From Bacillus sp. V2I10 (GTDB lineage: Bacteria > Bacillota > Bacilli > Bacillales > Bacillaceae): 64,000 nt of DNA. How positions within the stretch are numbered: position 1 is the first letter of the stretch; each line of letters opens with the position of its first letter. Positions 17,847 to 26,097 of the stretch are shown here, piece after piece. A program made the translations under genes and the position numbers. The stretch is taken from the NCBI RefSeq assembly GCF_030817055.1, contig NZ_JAUSYV010000001.1, positions 3,558,001-3,622,000 of the forward strand, written 5' to 3'. Under the pieces are notes generated by a model that saw only the letters and a list, made by a program, of their open reading frames with translations, was not told the DNA's origin and searched no databases.

Positions 17847-19439
17847 CTATTCTTCCGTCAGCCAAGATCTGAGCAGCTTTGCAAAATCTTCCGGTTTTTC
17901 TCTGGCCATTTTTTCTAATTGTTTTCTCCTTACAGATGTCTCACTTTCATGCTCATCATTTACATCGGGCAGGATCAATTTCTCTTGTACAAAAATGTCT
18001 TCTTCTTCATATTCGTCTTCTGCTTTGCGTTTTTTTCTAAATAATAAAAACAGAAGGATAATAATGATCAGCAAGAGAATTCCACCCGCCGCATAAAGCC
18101 AGACTGGAAGAAATGATTTCGTCTCATCCAACAGGTCCATTTTCCCTGCAAACGGTTGTACGGAAACGGATATTTTCTCCTCTATCTGTTCATCTGTAAG
18201 CGGCTCTGCCGTTTCATCCTTATTAATCGAAGTACGGATGATCGTCCCAAGGAGCTTTTCAATGTCATTTACACTTTCAGCAGATAATGAACTTGGATCA
18301 TCTGAAGAAGGTGGTTCAACCATGACTTGAATTCCTAAATCACGAACCTTATATGGACTTTCAACGATTTCTTTCTTAACACGGTTTACTTCATTATTTA
18401 TTCGTTCTTCTATTTTTTCATAATCCCCTGTACCTTCACCCTGGACAGCTTCATAGCCAGGCACATCATCTTCTCCAGCTCCGGTAACGCCGCCTTCAGG
18501 TGCACCTTCGCCTGTATATGTCTCAGTAATTCTTTCTACACTTACCGCAAGACCTTCCATGTTTTCCTTATCAACAGGCTCAACGATGTTTTCTTCTCTG
18601 TTTTCCTGGGTAAAGTCTAAATCAGCAGTAACAGATACAATTACTTTATCCTGACCCATCATCGTTCCGAGCATTTTTTGGACTTGACGCTGAATATCCC
18701 GCTCAATTTTCGTTTTCAAATCATGCTGAGTGGAAATATTTTCAACAAAAGGAATATTTTTATCATTTTTTAAATCAAAATACGCAAAATTTTGATCCAT
18801 AATGACGATATTATCTGTAGATAGACCAGGAACACTTTTTGAAACGAGATGGTAAAGGGCATTTACCTTTGTCTGATCAAGCTGTATTCCGGGCTTCATA
18901 CTTAAGACAATAGAGGCGGTAGATGAGCCATTGTCTTCATTAACAAAAACAGATTCTTTCGGAAGATTTATCATGACCTTTGCGTCATGTACTCCCTCAA
19001 TACCTTTTATTAAATTTGAAAGTTCTGTTTGTGTGGCTTTCAGCTTCAAAACATCAAATTCGTTATCTGTCATCCCAAATCCAATATTTTGACCAAAAAA
19101 CGAATAGTCGATCACACCGCTGTTCGGGATTCCTTCAGCTGCAAGCTCAACTTTTAGATTGTCAACCATCTCAGAGGGCACCAATATTGTTGCACCATTA
19201 TCTGCGATTTTTGATTGAATCCCTTGAGCATCCAGCGTTTCCTTTATTTGACCTGTCTCTTGGGGTGATAGATCTTTATAAAGCGCTACAAGATTGGGAT
19301 TTGATGCCATATAAGATCCAATTCCAATAAAAAGAAGCAAAGCAGCAATTCCGCTAATGATAAAAGCATTTTGTGCTTTCGTGCGTTCAGTCCAAACCTG
19401 TACTATTTTATTTCTAAATTCCATTAACTTCTGATTCAT
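17847..19439 (-). CDS. fliF: FliF, MS-ring protein
   Basis: 530 residues from ATG 19439, preceded by GGGGGATTTCCAGGA; a further in-frame ATG 18 codons upstream gives a non-conserved leader. One transmembrane helix near residues 26-45, ring-building motifs 1-3 in the large extracytoplasmic part, a Gly/Glu-rich loop near 300-335, a second membrane helix near 435-460, and a C-terminal FliG-binding tail (LEKMAREKPEDFAKLLRSWL). The stop lies just before fliG. Confidence 0.96.
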   Translation of the reverse strand: MNQKLMEFRNKIVQVWTERTKAQNAFIISGIAALLLFIGIGSYMASNPNLVALYKDLSPQETGQIKETLDAQGIQSKIADNGATILVPSEMVDNLKVELAAEGIPNSGVIDYSFFGQNIGFGMTDNEFDVLKLKATQTELSNLIKGIEGVHDAKVMINLPKESVFVNEDNGSSTASIVLSMKPGIQLDQTKVNALYHLVSKSVPGLSTDNIVIMDQNFAYFDLKNDKNIPFVENISTQHDLKTKIERDIQRQVQKMLGTMMGQDKVIVSVTADLDFTQENREENIVEPVDKENMEGLAVSVERITETYTGEGAPEGGVTGAGEDDVPGYEAVQGEGTGDYEKIEERINNEVNRVKKEIVESPYKVRDLGIQVMVEPPSSDDPSSLSAESVNDIEKLLGTIIRTSINKDETAEPLTDEQIEEKISVSVQPFAGKMDLLDETKSFLPVWLYAAGGILLLIIIILLFLLFRKKRKAEDEYEEEDIFVQEKLILPDVNDEHESETSVRRKQLEKMAREKPEDFAKLLRSWLTEE

Positions 19440-19485
19440 TCCTGGAAATCCCCCGATAATGACGACATGAATGCTGCATAGAGAA

Positions 19486-19510
19486 GTCGGCATCCATCGC
19501 TAGTTTTATA
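19486..19510 (-). promoter_or_regulatory. Weak candidate SigD promoter between fliE and fliF
   Basis: TATA at 19507-19510, a 15-base spacer and GCCGAC at 19486-19491 resemble the SigD consensus TAAA-N15-GCCGATAA with mismatches in both boxes. The 81-base gap here is unusually wide for this operon. Confidence 0.25.
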
Positions 19511-19520
19511 CATATTAAGA

Positions 19521-19826
19521 TTACATTTGCATTCTCATCATTTCCTGATATGCTTCTACGGCTTTATTTCTGATTTCAATTGTTGCAAGCATGGTTACAC
19601 TCGCCTTTTCAGTGGCAATCATAACATCCTGCAATTGAACATTTTTCCCTTTTGCTAATGCAGCGGTCATTTGATCTGATTTCACCTGCATGGAATTCAC
19701 TTCATTGATCGATTGTGTTAAGAAATCGGAAAATGAGGTCTGTTGAGTTTGATTATTATTTTGAACGTCCTGATTTTGACTTTCCTTAACACTCTGCATC
19801 TGAAAGGGTGATATAGCTTGAATCAT
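19521..19826 (-). CDS. fliE: FliE, rod adaptor protein
   Basis: 101 residues. The helical C-terminal half (VNSMQVKSDQMTAALAKGKNVQLQDVMIATEKASVTM-like sequence) is typical. FliE joins the FliF ring to the proximal rod and is among the first export substrates. The N-terminal third is Gln/Asn-rich and variable. Standard place between flgC and fliF. Confidence 0.94.
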   Translation of the reverse strand: MIQAISPFQMQSVKESQNQDVQNNNQTQQTSFSDFLTQSINEVNSMQVKSDQMTAALAKGKNVQLQDVMIATEKASVTMLATIEIRNKAVEAYQEMMRMQM

Positions 19827-19838
19827 GGATCCTCAATC

Positions 19839-20291
19839 CTACTTTCCTAATTCTAATGTTTTCATCAGCATGTCTTTAGAAGCGTTAAAAACTGTTGCAT
19901 TTGCCTCGTATGACCGTGTACTGCTCATTAAATCAACCATTTCTTTTAAAGGATCAACGTTGGGGAGCTCTACATATCCTTGATCATTTGCATCCGGGTG
20001 TTCAGGATCAAATACCAGTTTAAATGGAGTTTGATCCTCCTTGATTTCTGTGACCTTTACACCAGACATGTCACTTGCCGCTTTACCCTGTGCTCTATGT
20101 AAGTGAGATAAAAACGTATTTCCATTTGGCTCAGTTACGACCATTTTGCGCCGGTAGGGCTGCCATTCGCCATTTTCAAAGACAGCTCTTGTTGTATCCG
20201 CATTTGCCATATTGGATGAGATGACATCCATTCTTAATCTCTGCGCTGTTAGAGCAGAAGCGGTTGTATTTAACTGACTGAAAATATTCAT
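19839..20291 (-). CDS. flgC: FlgC, flagellar proximal rod protein
   Basis: 150 residues. The N-terminal SSNMANADTTRA block is the rod/hook signature and the C-terminal LMSSTRSYEANATVFNASK block completes the coiled core. It builds the rod with FlgB, FlgF and FlgG. Two bases separate it from flgB. Confidence 0.96.
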   Translation of the reverse strand: MNIFSQLNTTASALTAQRLRMDVISSNMANADTTRAVFENGEWQPYRRKMVVTEPNGNTFLSHLHRAQGKAASDMSGVKVTEIKEDQTPFKLVFDPEHPDANDQGYVELPNVDPLKEMVDLMSSTRSYEANATVFNASKDMLMKTLELGK

Positions 20292-20293
20292 AA

Positions 20294-20683
20294 TCAGCTT
20301 CCTCCTCTAATCACCGTTTTAAGCGAGTTATATTTACTGCTTAAACGGTCAATAAGTGCATTGTAGTAAATTTGATTTTCAGCCAAGTCTGACATTTCAC
20401 GATCTATGTCTACATTATTGCCGTTTGCCTGGTAGGATGTGTTTGCTTTGGATTTAATCGAGTAGGATTCTTGTCCTGATCCGAAAGAAAGATGACGCTG
20501 ATCAGTCTTTTTAGCTAGAAGCCTGCTCACTTCAGAATCTAAGGACTGTTTGAAGTCAATTTCTTTCGATTTATAATTGGGAGTATCTACATTGGCAATA
20601 TTTTGACTAATTACTTTTTGCTTAACTGCAGATCGATTCACAGCATTTTCAAGCGAATGAATGGTTTCAGAAAAAATTTTCAT
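20294..20683 (-). CDS. flgB: FlgB, flagellar proximal rod protein, first gene of fla/che
   Basis: 129 residues with the rod motif SQNIANVDTPNYKSKEID near the N-terminus and a C-terminal helix typical of FlgB. First gene of the long fla/che transcript. AGGGGACTAA precedes the ATG; a SigA-like promoter and a palindrome lie in the 5' region. Confidence 0.96.
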   Translation of the reverse strand: MKIFSETIHSLENAVNRSAVKQKVISQNIANVDTPNYKSKEIDFKQSLDSEVSRLLAKKTDQRHLSFGSGQESYSIKSKANTSYQANGNNVDIDREMSDLAENQIYYNALIDRLSSKYNSLKTVIRGGS

Positions 20684-20705
20684 TTAGTCCCCTCACAAAA
20701 TCCTT

Positions 20706-20723
20706 ATACCTTTCGAATGGTAT
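20706..20723 (-). promoter_or_regulatory. 18-bp near-perfect palindrome at fla/che start site
   Basis: ATACC-A-TTCGAA-A-GGTAT on the RNA strand; 16 of 18 positions are symmetric. It begins one or two bases after the start site predicted from the promoter at 20732-20760, so it could be an operator or the first hairpin of the mRNA. See findings. Confidence 0.55.
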
Positions 20724-20731
20724 ATTGTCGA

Positions 20732-20760
20732 ATTATGTTAAATCTATACTGTAATTGTAA
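20732..20760 (-). promoter_or_regulatory. SigA-like promoter of the fla/che operon
   Basis: -35 TTACAA (20755-20760), 17-base spacer, -10 CATAAT (20732-20737). One mismatch in the -10 and two in the -35. Position matches the known SigA promoter ahead of flgB in B. subtilis. No convincing SigD promoter was seen beside it. Confidence 0.6.
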
Positions 20761-20923
20761 GAAAAAATAGTCTTAAAGTCTATGAAGGTTTTGTAAAAAA
20801 AGGTCGGAATTTGTATCTATTTTTATTTAAGTTCTTTTTACCTAGTATTTTTACACTATTTTCCACGGTGATTTAATGGTCATAGGGATTTTTACACTCG
20901 AATTAACATTTTGTCCAGGCAAA

Positions 20924-20956
20924 ACAAAAAAGCACTTCAAAAGAAGTGCTTTTTTG
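20924..20956 (-). terminator. Terminator after codY
   Basis: Stem AGCACTTC/GAAGTGCT with an AAAA (TTTT) loop, flanked by A and T runs on both sides, so it could also act in reverse. It ends the xerC-hslVU-codY unit before the fla/che promoter. Confidence 0.9.
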
Positions 20957-20969
20957 TAAAAAGATATTG

Positions 20970-21749
20970 TTAATTTGTTTTTAATTTTTCAAGTTCAAAT
21001 AGAAATTTATCATTTAATACTTTAATGTACGTGCCTTTCATACCAAGAGAACGTGATTCAATAACTCCAGCACTCTCAAGTTTGCGCAATGCATTAACGA
21101 TTACCGAACGGGTAATTCCTACTCGGTCAGCAATTTTACTCGCAACCAGCAAGCCTTCATTTCCATTTAATTCTTCAAAAATGTGCTCAATTGCTTCTAA
21201 TTCACTGTAAGATAAAGAGCTGATTGCCATTTGAACGACTGCTTTGCTTCTTGCTTCGTCTTCAATTTCTTCTGCTTTTTCACGAAGAATCTCCATTCCG
21301 ACAACTGTAGCTCCATACTCAGCAAGAATTAAATCATCATCCTCGAATTGAGCCTGCAGACGAGCTAAGATAAGTGTTCCGAGACGCTCTCCGCCTCCAA
21401 TGATAGGTACAATTGTAGTCAAGCCGCTTTTGAACAGCTCGCGGTTTTCAACAGGGAAAGCTGTATACTCACTGAAAACATCAAGGTTTGATGATGTTTC
21501 ATTGACGTTAAATAAATTCTTTGTGTATTCTTCAGGAAATTGACGATCTTCAAGCATTTGAATCATACGCTCATTCTCGATCTGCTGATTGATGGCAAAT
21601 CCTAAAAGTTTGCCGCGGCGGCTGACGACGAATATATTTGCTTCGATGACATCACTTAAAGTTTCCGACATTTCTTTGAAATTAACTGGTTTTCCTGCTG
21701 CCTTTTGAAGCATAGCATTAATTTTTCTTGTTTTTTGCAATAAAGCCAT
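20970..21749 (-). CDS. codY: CodY, GTP- and BCAA-sensing global repressor
   Basis: 259 residues, the standard length. N-terminal GAF domain that binds branched-chain amino acids, a linker, then a winged helix-turn-helix near the C-terminus (LVASKIADRVGITRSVIVNALRKLE, about 198-222). CodY represses stationary-phase genes, including motility genes in B. subtilis, while nutrients and GTP are high. It is the last gene of the xerC-hslV-hslU-codY cluster and sits directly upstream of the fla/che operon. Confidence 0.98.
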   Translation of the reverse strand: MALLQKTRKINAMLQKAAGKPVNFKEMSETLSDVIEANIFVVSRRGKLLGFAINQQIENERMIQMLEDRQFPEEYTKNLFNVNETSSNLDVFSEYTAFPVENRELFKSGLTTIVPIIGGGERLGTLILARLQAQFEDDDLILAEYGATVVGMEILREKAEEIEDEARSKAVVQMAISSLSYSELEAIEHIFEELNGNEGLLVASKIADRVGITRSVIVNALRKLESAGVIESRSLGMKGTYIKVLNDKFLFELEKLKTN

Positions 21750-21776
21750 TAGTAAGTTCCTCCTGGAAATATGTAA

Positions 21777-23177
21777 TTATAAAATAAATTGACTTAAGTC
21801 TTTGTTTTTAGCAATTTTGCTTAATTTATCCTCGACATACTGAGGTGTGATCGCTATTTTATCTAATGTGATCTCAGGTGCTTCGAATGAAAGGTCTTCG
21901 AGAAGTCTTTCAAGGATCGTATGAAGTCTTCTTGCCCCGATATTATCCGTGTCCTGATTGACCTGGAATGCAACCTCTGCAATCTTACGAATAGCATCGT
22001 CAGAAAATTCAAGTTGTATACCTTCTGTTTCCAATAAAGCCGTATATTGCTTCAGCAGAGCATTATCAGGCTCTGTTAAAATCCGAACGAAATCTTCAAC
22101 ATTTAATTTAGTCAGTTCAACACGGATTGGGAATCTTCCCTGAAGCTCAGGAATTAAATCAGACGGTTTGGCAATATGGAAAGCACCTGCAGCAATGAAC
22201 AGCACGTGATCTGTTTTGACAGATCCATATTTTGTTACCACTGTTGATCCTTCAACGATTGGGAGGATATCGCGCTGAACTCCTTCTCTGGATACATCAG
22301 CTGAAGAACCAGCTTGATTCTTCTTGGCGATTTTGTCGATTTCATCTATGAAAATGATGCCCATTTGCTCTGCGCGCAAAACTGCGTCTTGTGTAACATC
22401 ATCCATATCAATCAGTTTTTGCGCTTCTTCACTTGTCAGAACTTTTCGCGCCTCGCGCACTGTGAGCTTGCGCTTTTTCTTCTTTTTAGGCATAAAACTG
22501 CTTAATGCGTCCTGCATGTTCATGCCCATTTGTTCCATACCCGATCCTTGAAGCATATCAAACATTGAAGCATGCTGTTCTTCTACTTCCACCGTGACAT
22601 GGTGTTCTTCAAGTTCGCCTAAAGCAAGCTGATGAGCAATTTTGCGTCTTTTTTCTTCCGTAGACTGCTCTTCAGCTGAATAATCATCTTGTTCTTGTGA
22701 GGTACCCTGAGCACCGCCGAAAAGCATTTCTAATGGGTTTTTATATGATGTTTGCTTTTTCTTGCCAGGAACTAATAATTCTACAAGTCTTCTATTCGCA
22801 TTTTCTTCAGCTGAGGATTTTACTTCTGTCATTTTTTCTTCTTTTACTAATCGGACTGATGTTTCAACTAGATCACGGACCATTGATTCAACATCACGTC
22901 CTACATAGCCGACCTCAGTGAATTTGGTTGCTTCAACTTTTATGAAAGGTGCTCCTACAAGCTTTGCAATTCTTCTTGCAATTTCCGTCTTTCCTACACC
23001 GGTAGGTCCAATCATTAAAATGTTCTTCGGCACAACTTCATCGCGAAGGTTTTCTGACAGCAGACTTCTGCGGTAACGGTTTCTTAAAGCTACAGCAACC
23101 GCTTTTTTTGCGTCTTTCTGACCAACAATATACTGATCCAAACGTTCAACAATTTGTCTTGGCGTCATTTCTTTCAT
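21777..23177 (-). CDS. hslU: HslU (ClpY), ATPase of the HslUV protease
   Basis: 466 residues, AAA+ unfoldase. Walker A GPTGVGKT at 57-64, a Walker B IIFIDEIDK, sensor and arginine-finger region, and the inserted I domain between (about 110-240, with a long polar stretch). It unfolds substrates for HslV. The gene follows hslV by 19 bases. Confidence 0.97.
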   Translation of the reverse strand: MKEMTPRQIVERLDQYIVGQKDAKKAVAVALRNRYRRSLLSENLRDEVVPKNILMIGPTGVGKTEIARRIAKLVGAPFIKVEATKFTEVGYVGRDVESMVRDLVETSVRLVKEEKMTEVKSSAEENANRRLVELLVPGKKKQTSYKNPLEMLFGGAQGTSQEQDDYSAEEQSTEEKRRKIAHQLALGELEEHHVTVEVEEQHASMFDMLQGSGMEQMGMNMQDALSSFMPKKKKKRKLTVREARKVLTSEEAQKLIDMDDVTQDAVLRAEQMGIIFIDEIDKIAKKNQAGSSADVSREGVQRDILPIVEGSTVVTKYGSVKTDHVLFIAAGAFHIAKPSDLIPELQGRFPIRVELTKLNVEDFVRILTEPDNALLKQYTALLETEGIQLEFSDDAIRKIAEVAFQVNQDTDNIGARRLHTILERLLEDLSFEAPEITLDKIAITPQYVEDKLSKIAKNKDLSQFIL

Positions 23178-23196
23178 TTGATCATTACTCCTCTCT

Positions 23197-23739
23197 TTAT
23201 AACTCTTCTACTGTTATATTCAGATTTGTATAAACGCAAATTTCTCCGGCCATCTGAAGTGCTGCTTCTGCTATTTCTTTTGCTGAGAGCGCATCACCAG
23301 AATATCTTTTAAGCGCTCTTCCTGCTGAGAGAGCATAATTTCCGCCAGATCCAATCGCTAAAATCCCGTCATCAGGTTCGATCACTTCGCCTGTACCAGA
23401 AATGAGAAGGATATCTTCTTCGTTCATGACGATGAGCATGGCCTCAAGCTTTCGCAGCACTTTATCGCTGCGCCACTCTTTTGCCAGCTCGACCGCTGCA
23501 CGCTGGAGGTTTCCATTGTATTCTTCAAGCTTTCCTTCAAACATTTCAAATAAAGTGAACGCATCTGCTACTGAACCGGCAAATCCAGCAATGACCTTGC
23601 CGTTAAATAGCTTTCGCACTTTTTTTGCAGTGTGTTTCATTACAACTGCATTGCCGAATGTTACTTGACCGTCGCCTGCCATTGCACATTTGCCGTTGTG
23701 CTGGATCGCAAAAATGGTCGTCGCATGAAATTGAGACAT
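23197..23739 (-). CDS. hslV: HslV (ClpQ/CodW), protease with N-terminal serine
   Basis: 180 residues from ATG 23739, which has GGAGGT at seven bases. The sequence begins MSQFHATTIFA. Most HslV proteins start the mature chain at the first Thr of TTI; the Bacillus type keeps a five-residue extension and is reported to use Ser2 as nucleophile. The GSGGNYALSAGRAL block and KVRKLF are typical. An 11-codon upstream extension lacks conservation and would include the ribosome site. Confidence 0.95.
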   Translation of the reverse strand: MSQFHATTIFAIQHNGKCAMAGDGQVTFGNAVVMKHTAKKVRKLFNGKVIAGFAGSVADAFTLFEMFEGKLEEYNGNLQRAAVELAKEWRSDKVLRKLEAMLIVMNEEDILLISGTGEVIEPDDGILAIGSGGNYALSAGRALKRYSGDALSAKEIAEAALQMAGEICVYTNLNITVEEL

Positions 23740-23764
23740 ACAAATACCTCCGTAATCTTTTTCT

Positions 23765-24676
23765 TTAAGCACGCGGATGATGAGACATATAAATGTTCCG
23801 CAAATGATCTTTTGTCACATGAGTATAGATTTGTGTAGAAGATAAATGGGAATGGCCTAAAAGCTCCTGAACGCTTCTCATATCAGCCCCTTCATTCAAA
23901 AGGTGTGTCGCAAACGTATGCCTGAACATATGCGGGCTGATATTCATTGTTGAAGAAGTCTTTTTAATCATTTCATTTAAAATGTGCCGGACACCCCTTA
24001 CAGACAAAGGTCCGCCCCGCTGATTGACAAAAAGATGATCATGATCTCCATTTTGTTTATCTTTAAGAAGCAGCTGCTTTCTTCCTGAAGATAGATAAAG
24101 TTCCAAAGTGTCCTGTGCAAAACTTCCAAAGGGAACATAGCGCTGTTTACCGCCTTTGCCGTTCACAAGGACAGTTCCTATATGCAAGTCAAGATCGGAA
24201 AGCCTGATTTGACACAATTCGCTTACCCTTATACCTGTACCATATAAAACTTCAAGCAATGCCTGATTTCTCTGGCCGGCTGCAGTAGCAGGATCTGATA
24301 GAGTAAACAGCTGCTCGAGCTCTTTTTCATATAAGTATTGAGGCAGCCTCTGCTCTTTTTTGGGAAGAGAGACACTCGCAAATGGATTTTCTGCTGATAG
24401 CTTTTCCCGATTAAGGAATCTGTAAAAGCTTCTTAACGAAGAAATTTTTCTTGAAATTGATTTTCTGGCAAAATTTTTTTGATGCAGCTGAGTTAAGTAT
24501 AATCTTGTATCAGAATATGTAATGAGCTGAAGATCAATCAAGGATTGTTCCTTCATAAATATAAAAAAATCTTCTATATCAGCAACATAATTCACAATTG
24601 TATATTGTGAATAGTTTTTCTCAATTTGTAAATATTCTACGAACAGACTTAAAGAATTCTTAACATTTTCCATCAT
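23765..24676 (-). CDS. xerC: XerC (CodV), tyrosine recombinase for chromosome dimers
   Basis: 303 residues. SAM-like core-binding domain (about 1-95), then the catalytic domain with R150, K174, H249, R252, H275 and nucleophile Y284 all present. It works with XerD at dif near the terminus. Starts ATG 24676 or the next codon ATG 24673; GAGGTG favours the second slightly. A long hairpin ends just before the ribosome site. Confidence 0.96.
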   Translation of the reverse strand: MMENVKNSLSLFVEYLQIEKNYSQYTIVNYVADIEDFFIFMKEQSLIDLQLITYSDTRLYLTQLHQKNFARKSISRKISSLRSFYRFLNREKLSAENPFASVSLPKKEQRLPQYLYEKELEQLFTLSDPATAAGQRNQALLEVLYGTGIRVSELCQIRLSDLDLHIGTVLVNGKGGKQRYVPFGSFAQDTLELYLSSGRKQLLLKDKQNGDHDHLFVNQRGGPLSVRGVRHILNEMIKKTSSTMNISPHMFRHTFATHLLNEGADMRSVQELLGHSHLSSTQIYTHVTKDHLRNIYMSHHPRA

Positions 24677-24685
24677 AACACCTCA

Positions 24686-24725
24686 CAAGGGCTACTAAAT
24701 GTTATCATACATTCAGCAGCCCTTG
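24686..24725 (-). terminator. Long hairpin between trmFO and xerC
   Basis: A stem of about 17 pairs including G-U pairs (CAAGGGCTGCTGAATGT with its partner) around TATGAT. There is no U-run after it; the xerC ribosome site follows at once. It may end trmFO weakly or protect/process the RNA. Confidence 0.5.
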
Positions 24726-24735
24726 CAAATGATTT

Positions 24736-26043
24736 CTATGATTTTTTCGAAATTTTTTGAATTGTTTCTATCGCTCTGTTAGCGTATCTTTCATAGCGTT
24801 CTTTTTTATTTTTGATGCGCTCAGGAAGCTCTGCAAAAATGCCAAAGTTCGCATTCATAGGCTGGAAATTGTCAGGATTTGCTGTTGTAATATATCTTGC
24901 CATGCTTCCCATTGCAGTCTCATGCGGAAGCACAAGCAATTCTTCCCCAAGAACATAATTTGCAGCATTGATGCCTGCCAATAAGCCTGAAGCTGCAGAT
25001 TCTACATAGCCTTCAACACCTGTCATTTGACCTGCAAAGAACAGATCCTCTCTCTCTTTATACTGATAAGTCGGCTTAAGCATTTTAGGAGAATTAATGA
25101 ATGTATTCCTGTGCATGACACCGTATCTGACAATCTCTGCATTTTCTAAACCCGGGATCAGCTTCAATACTTCCTTTTGCGGCCCCCATTTTAAATGTGT
25201 CTGAAAACCGACAATGTTATAAAGAGTGCCGGCAGCATCATCCTGTCTGAGCTGAACAACCGCATGTGGTCTTTTTCCAGTCTTCGGATCTTCAAGTCCA
25301 ACTGGTTTAAGCGGGCCAAAAAGCATTGTCTTTTTACCGCGTTTTGCCATTACTTCAATCGGCATGCAGCCTTCAAAGAAAATTTCCTTTTCAAATTCTT
25401 TTAGAGGAACGGTTTCGGCTTCAACGAGCGCATCATAGAAACGTTCAAACTCTTCTTCTGTCATCGGGCAGTTTAGATATGCTGCTTCGCCTTTATCATA
25501 ACGGGATTTCAAATATACCTTGTCCATGTCAATGCTGTCTTTTTCAAGAATTGGTGCAGCTGCATCATAAAAGTACAAATATTCTTCACCCGTAAGCGCC
25601 TTTAATTGCTCGGATAACGCTTTAGAAGTAAGCGGTCCAGTTGCAATAATTGTAGGACCAGCGGGGATTTCAGTTACTTCGTCAGTGATGACCGCAACAT
25701 TAGGATGCCCTTTCACACGATCCGTAACAAGGGCTGCAAATTCGTGACGGTCAACTGCCAGTGCGCCCCCTGCTGGTACTGCACAATCGTCAGCAGATCT
25801 AATAATGACTGAATCAAACATTCTCATTTCTTCTTTCAGAACGCCTACTGCATTTGTTAAACCATTTGCTCGCAGGGAATTACTGCACACCAATTCTGCA
25901 AATTTATCTGTATGATGAGCAGGTGTTTGTTTTACCGGTCTCATTTCATACAAGTTTACCTGGACTCCGCGATTTGCAAGCTGCCATGCTGCTTCACTTC
26001 CGGCAAGACCGGCTCCAATTACATTTACTGTTTTATTGTTCAT
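24736..26043 (-). CDS. trmFO: TrmFO, folate-dependent tRNA (U54) methyltransferase
   Basis: 435 residues from ATG 26043, with GGAGGTTAAACA before it; a 17-codon upstream extension is hydrophobic and unrelated. N-terminal dinucleotide-binding motif GAGLAGSEAAW, then PAHHTDKFAELVCSNSLR, both family hallmarks. The enzyme uses 5,10-methylene-THF and FADH2 to form ribothymidine at tRNA position 54 in Gram-positive bacteria. Formerly gid. Lies between topA and xerC as in B. subtilis. Confidence 0.97.
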   Translation of the reverse strand: MNNKTVNVIGAGLAGSEAAWQLANRGVQVNLYEMRPVKQTPAHHTDKFAELVCSNSLRANGLTNAVGVLKEEMRMFDSVIIRSADDCAVPAGGALAVDRHEFAALVTDRVKGHPNVAVITDEVTEIPAGPTIIATGPLTSKALSEQLKALTGEEYLYFYDAAAPILEKDSIDMDKVYLKSRYDKGEAAYLNCPMTEEEFERFYDALVEAETVPLKEFEKEIFFEGCMPIEVMAKRGKKTMLFGPLKPVGLEDPKTGKRPHAVVQLRQDDAAGTLYNIVGFQTHLKWGPQKEVLKLIPGLENAEIVRYGVMHRNTFINSPKMLKPTYQYKEREDLFFAGQMTGVEGYVESAASGLLAGINAANYVLGEELLVLPHETAMGSMARYITTANPDNFQPMNANFGIFAELPERIKNKKERYERYANRAIETIQKISKKS

Positions 26044-26071
26044 TTGTTTAACCTCCATAAAACACATAAAG

Positions 26072-26097
26072 AAGGTGAGCAAGACTTCGCTCACCTT
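26072..26097 (-). terminator. Hairpin after topA
   Basis: Nine-base stem AAGGTGAGC/GCTCACCTT with loop GAAGTCTT, starting at the topA stop codon; a weak CTTTAT tail follows. Likely partial termination, since trmFO starts only 28 bases later. Confidence 0.65.

Noticed and set aside
20660..20690. CodY-box-like TTTTTTCTGAAAC at the start of flgB
   Set aside because: About five mismatches to AATTTTCWGAAAATT; too weak in AT-rich DNA to list as a site, though CodY control of fla/che is known in B. subtilis.
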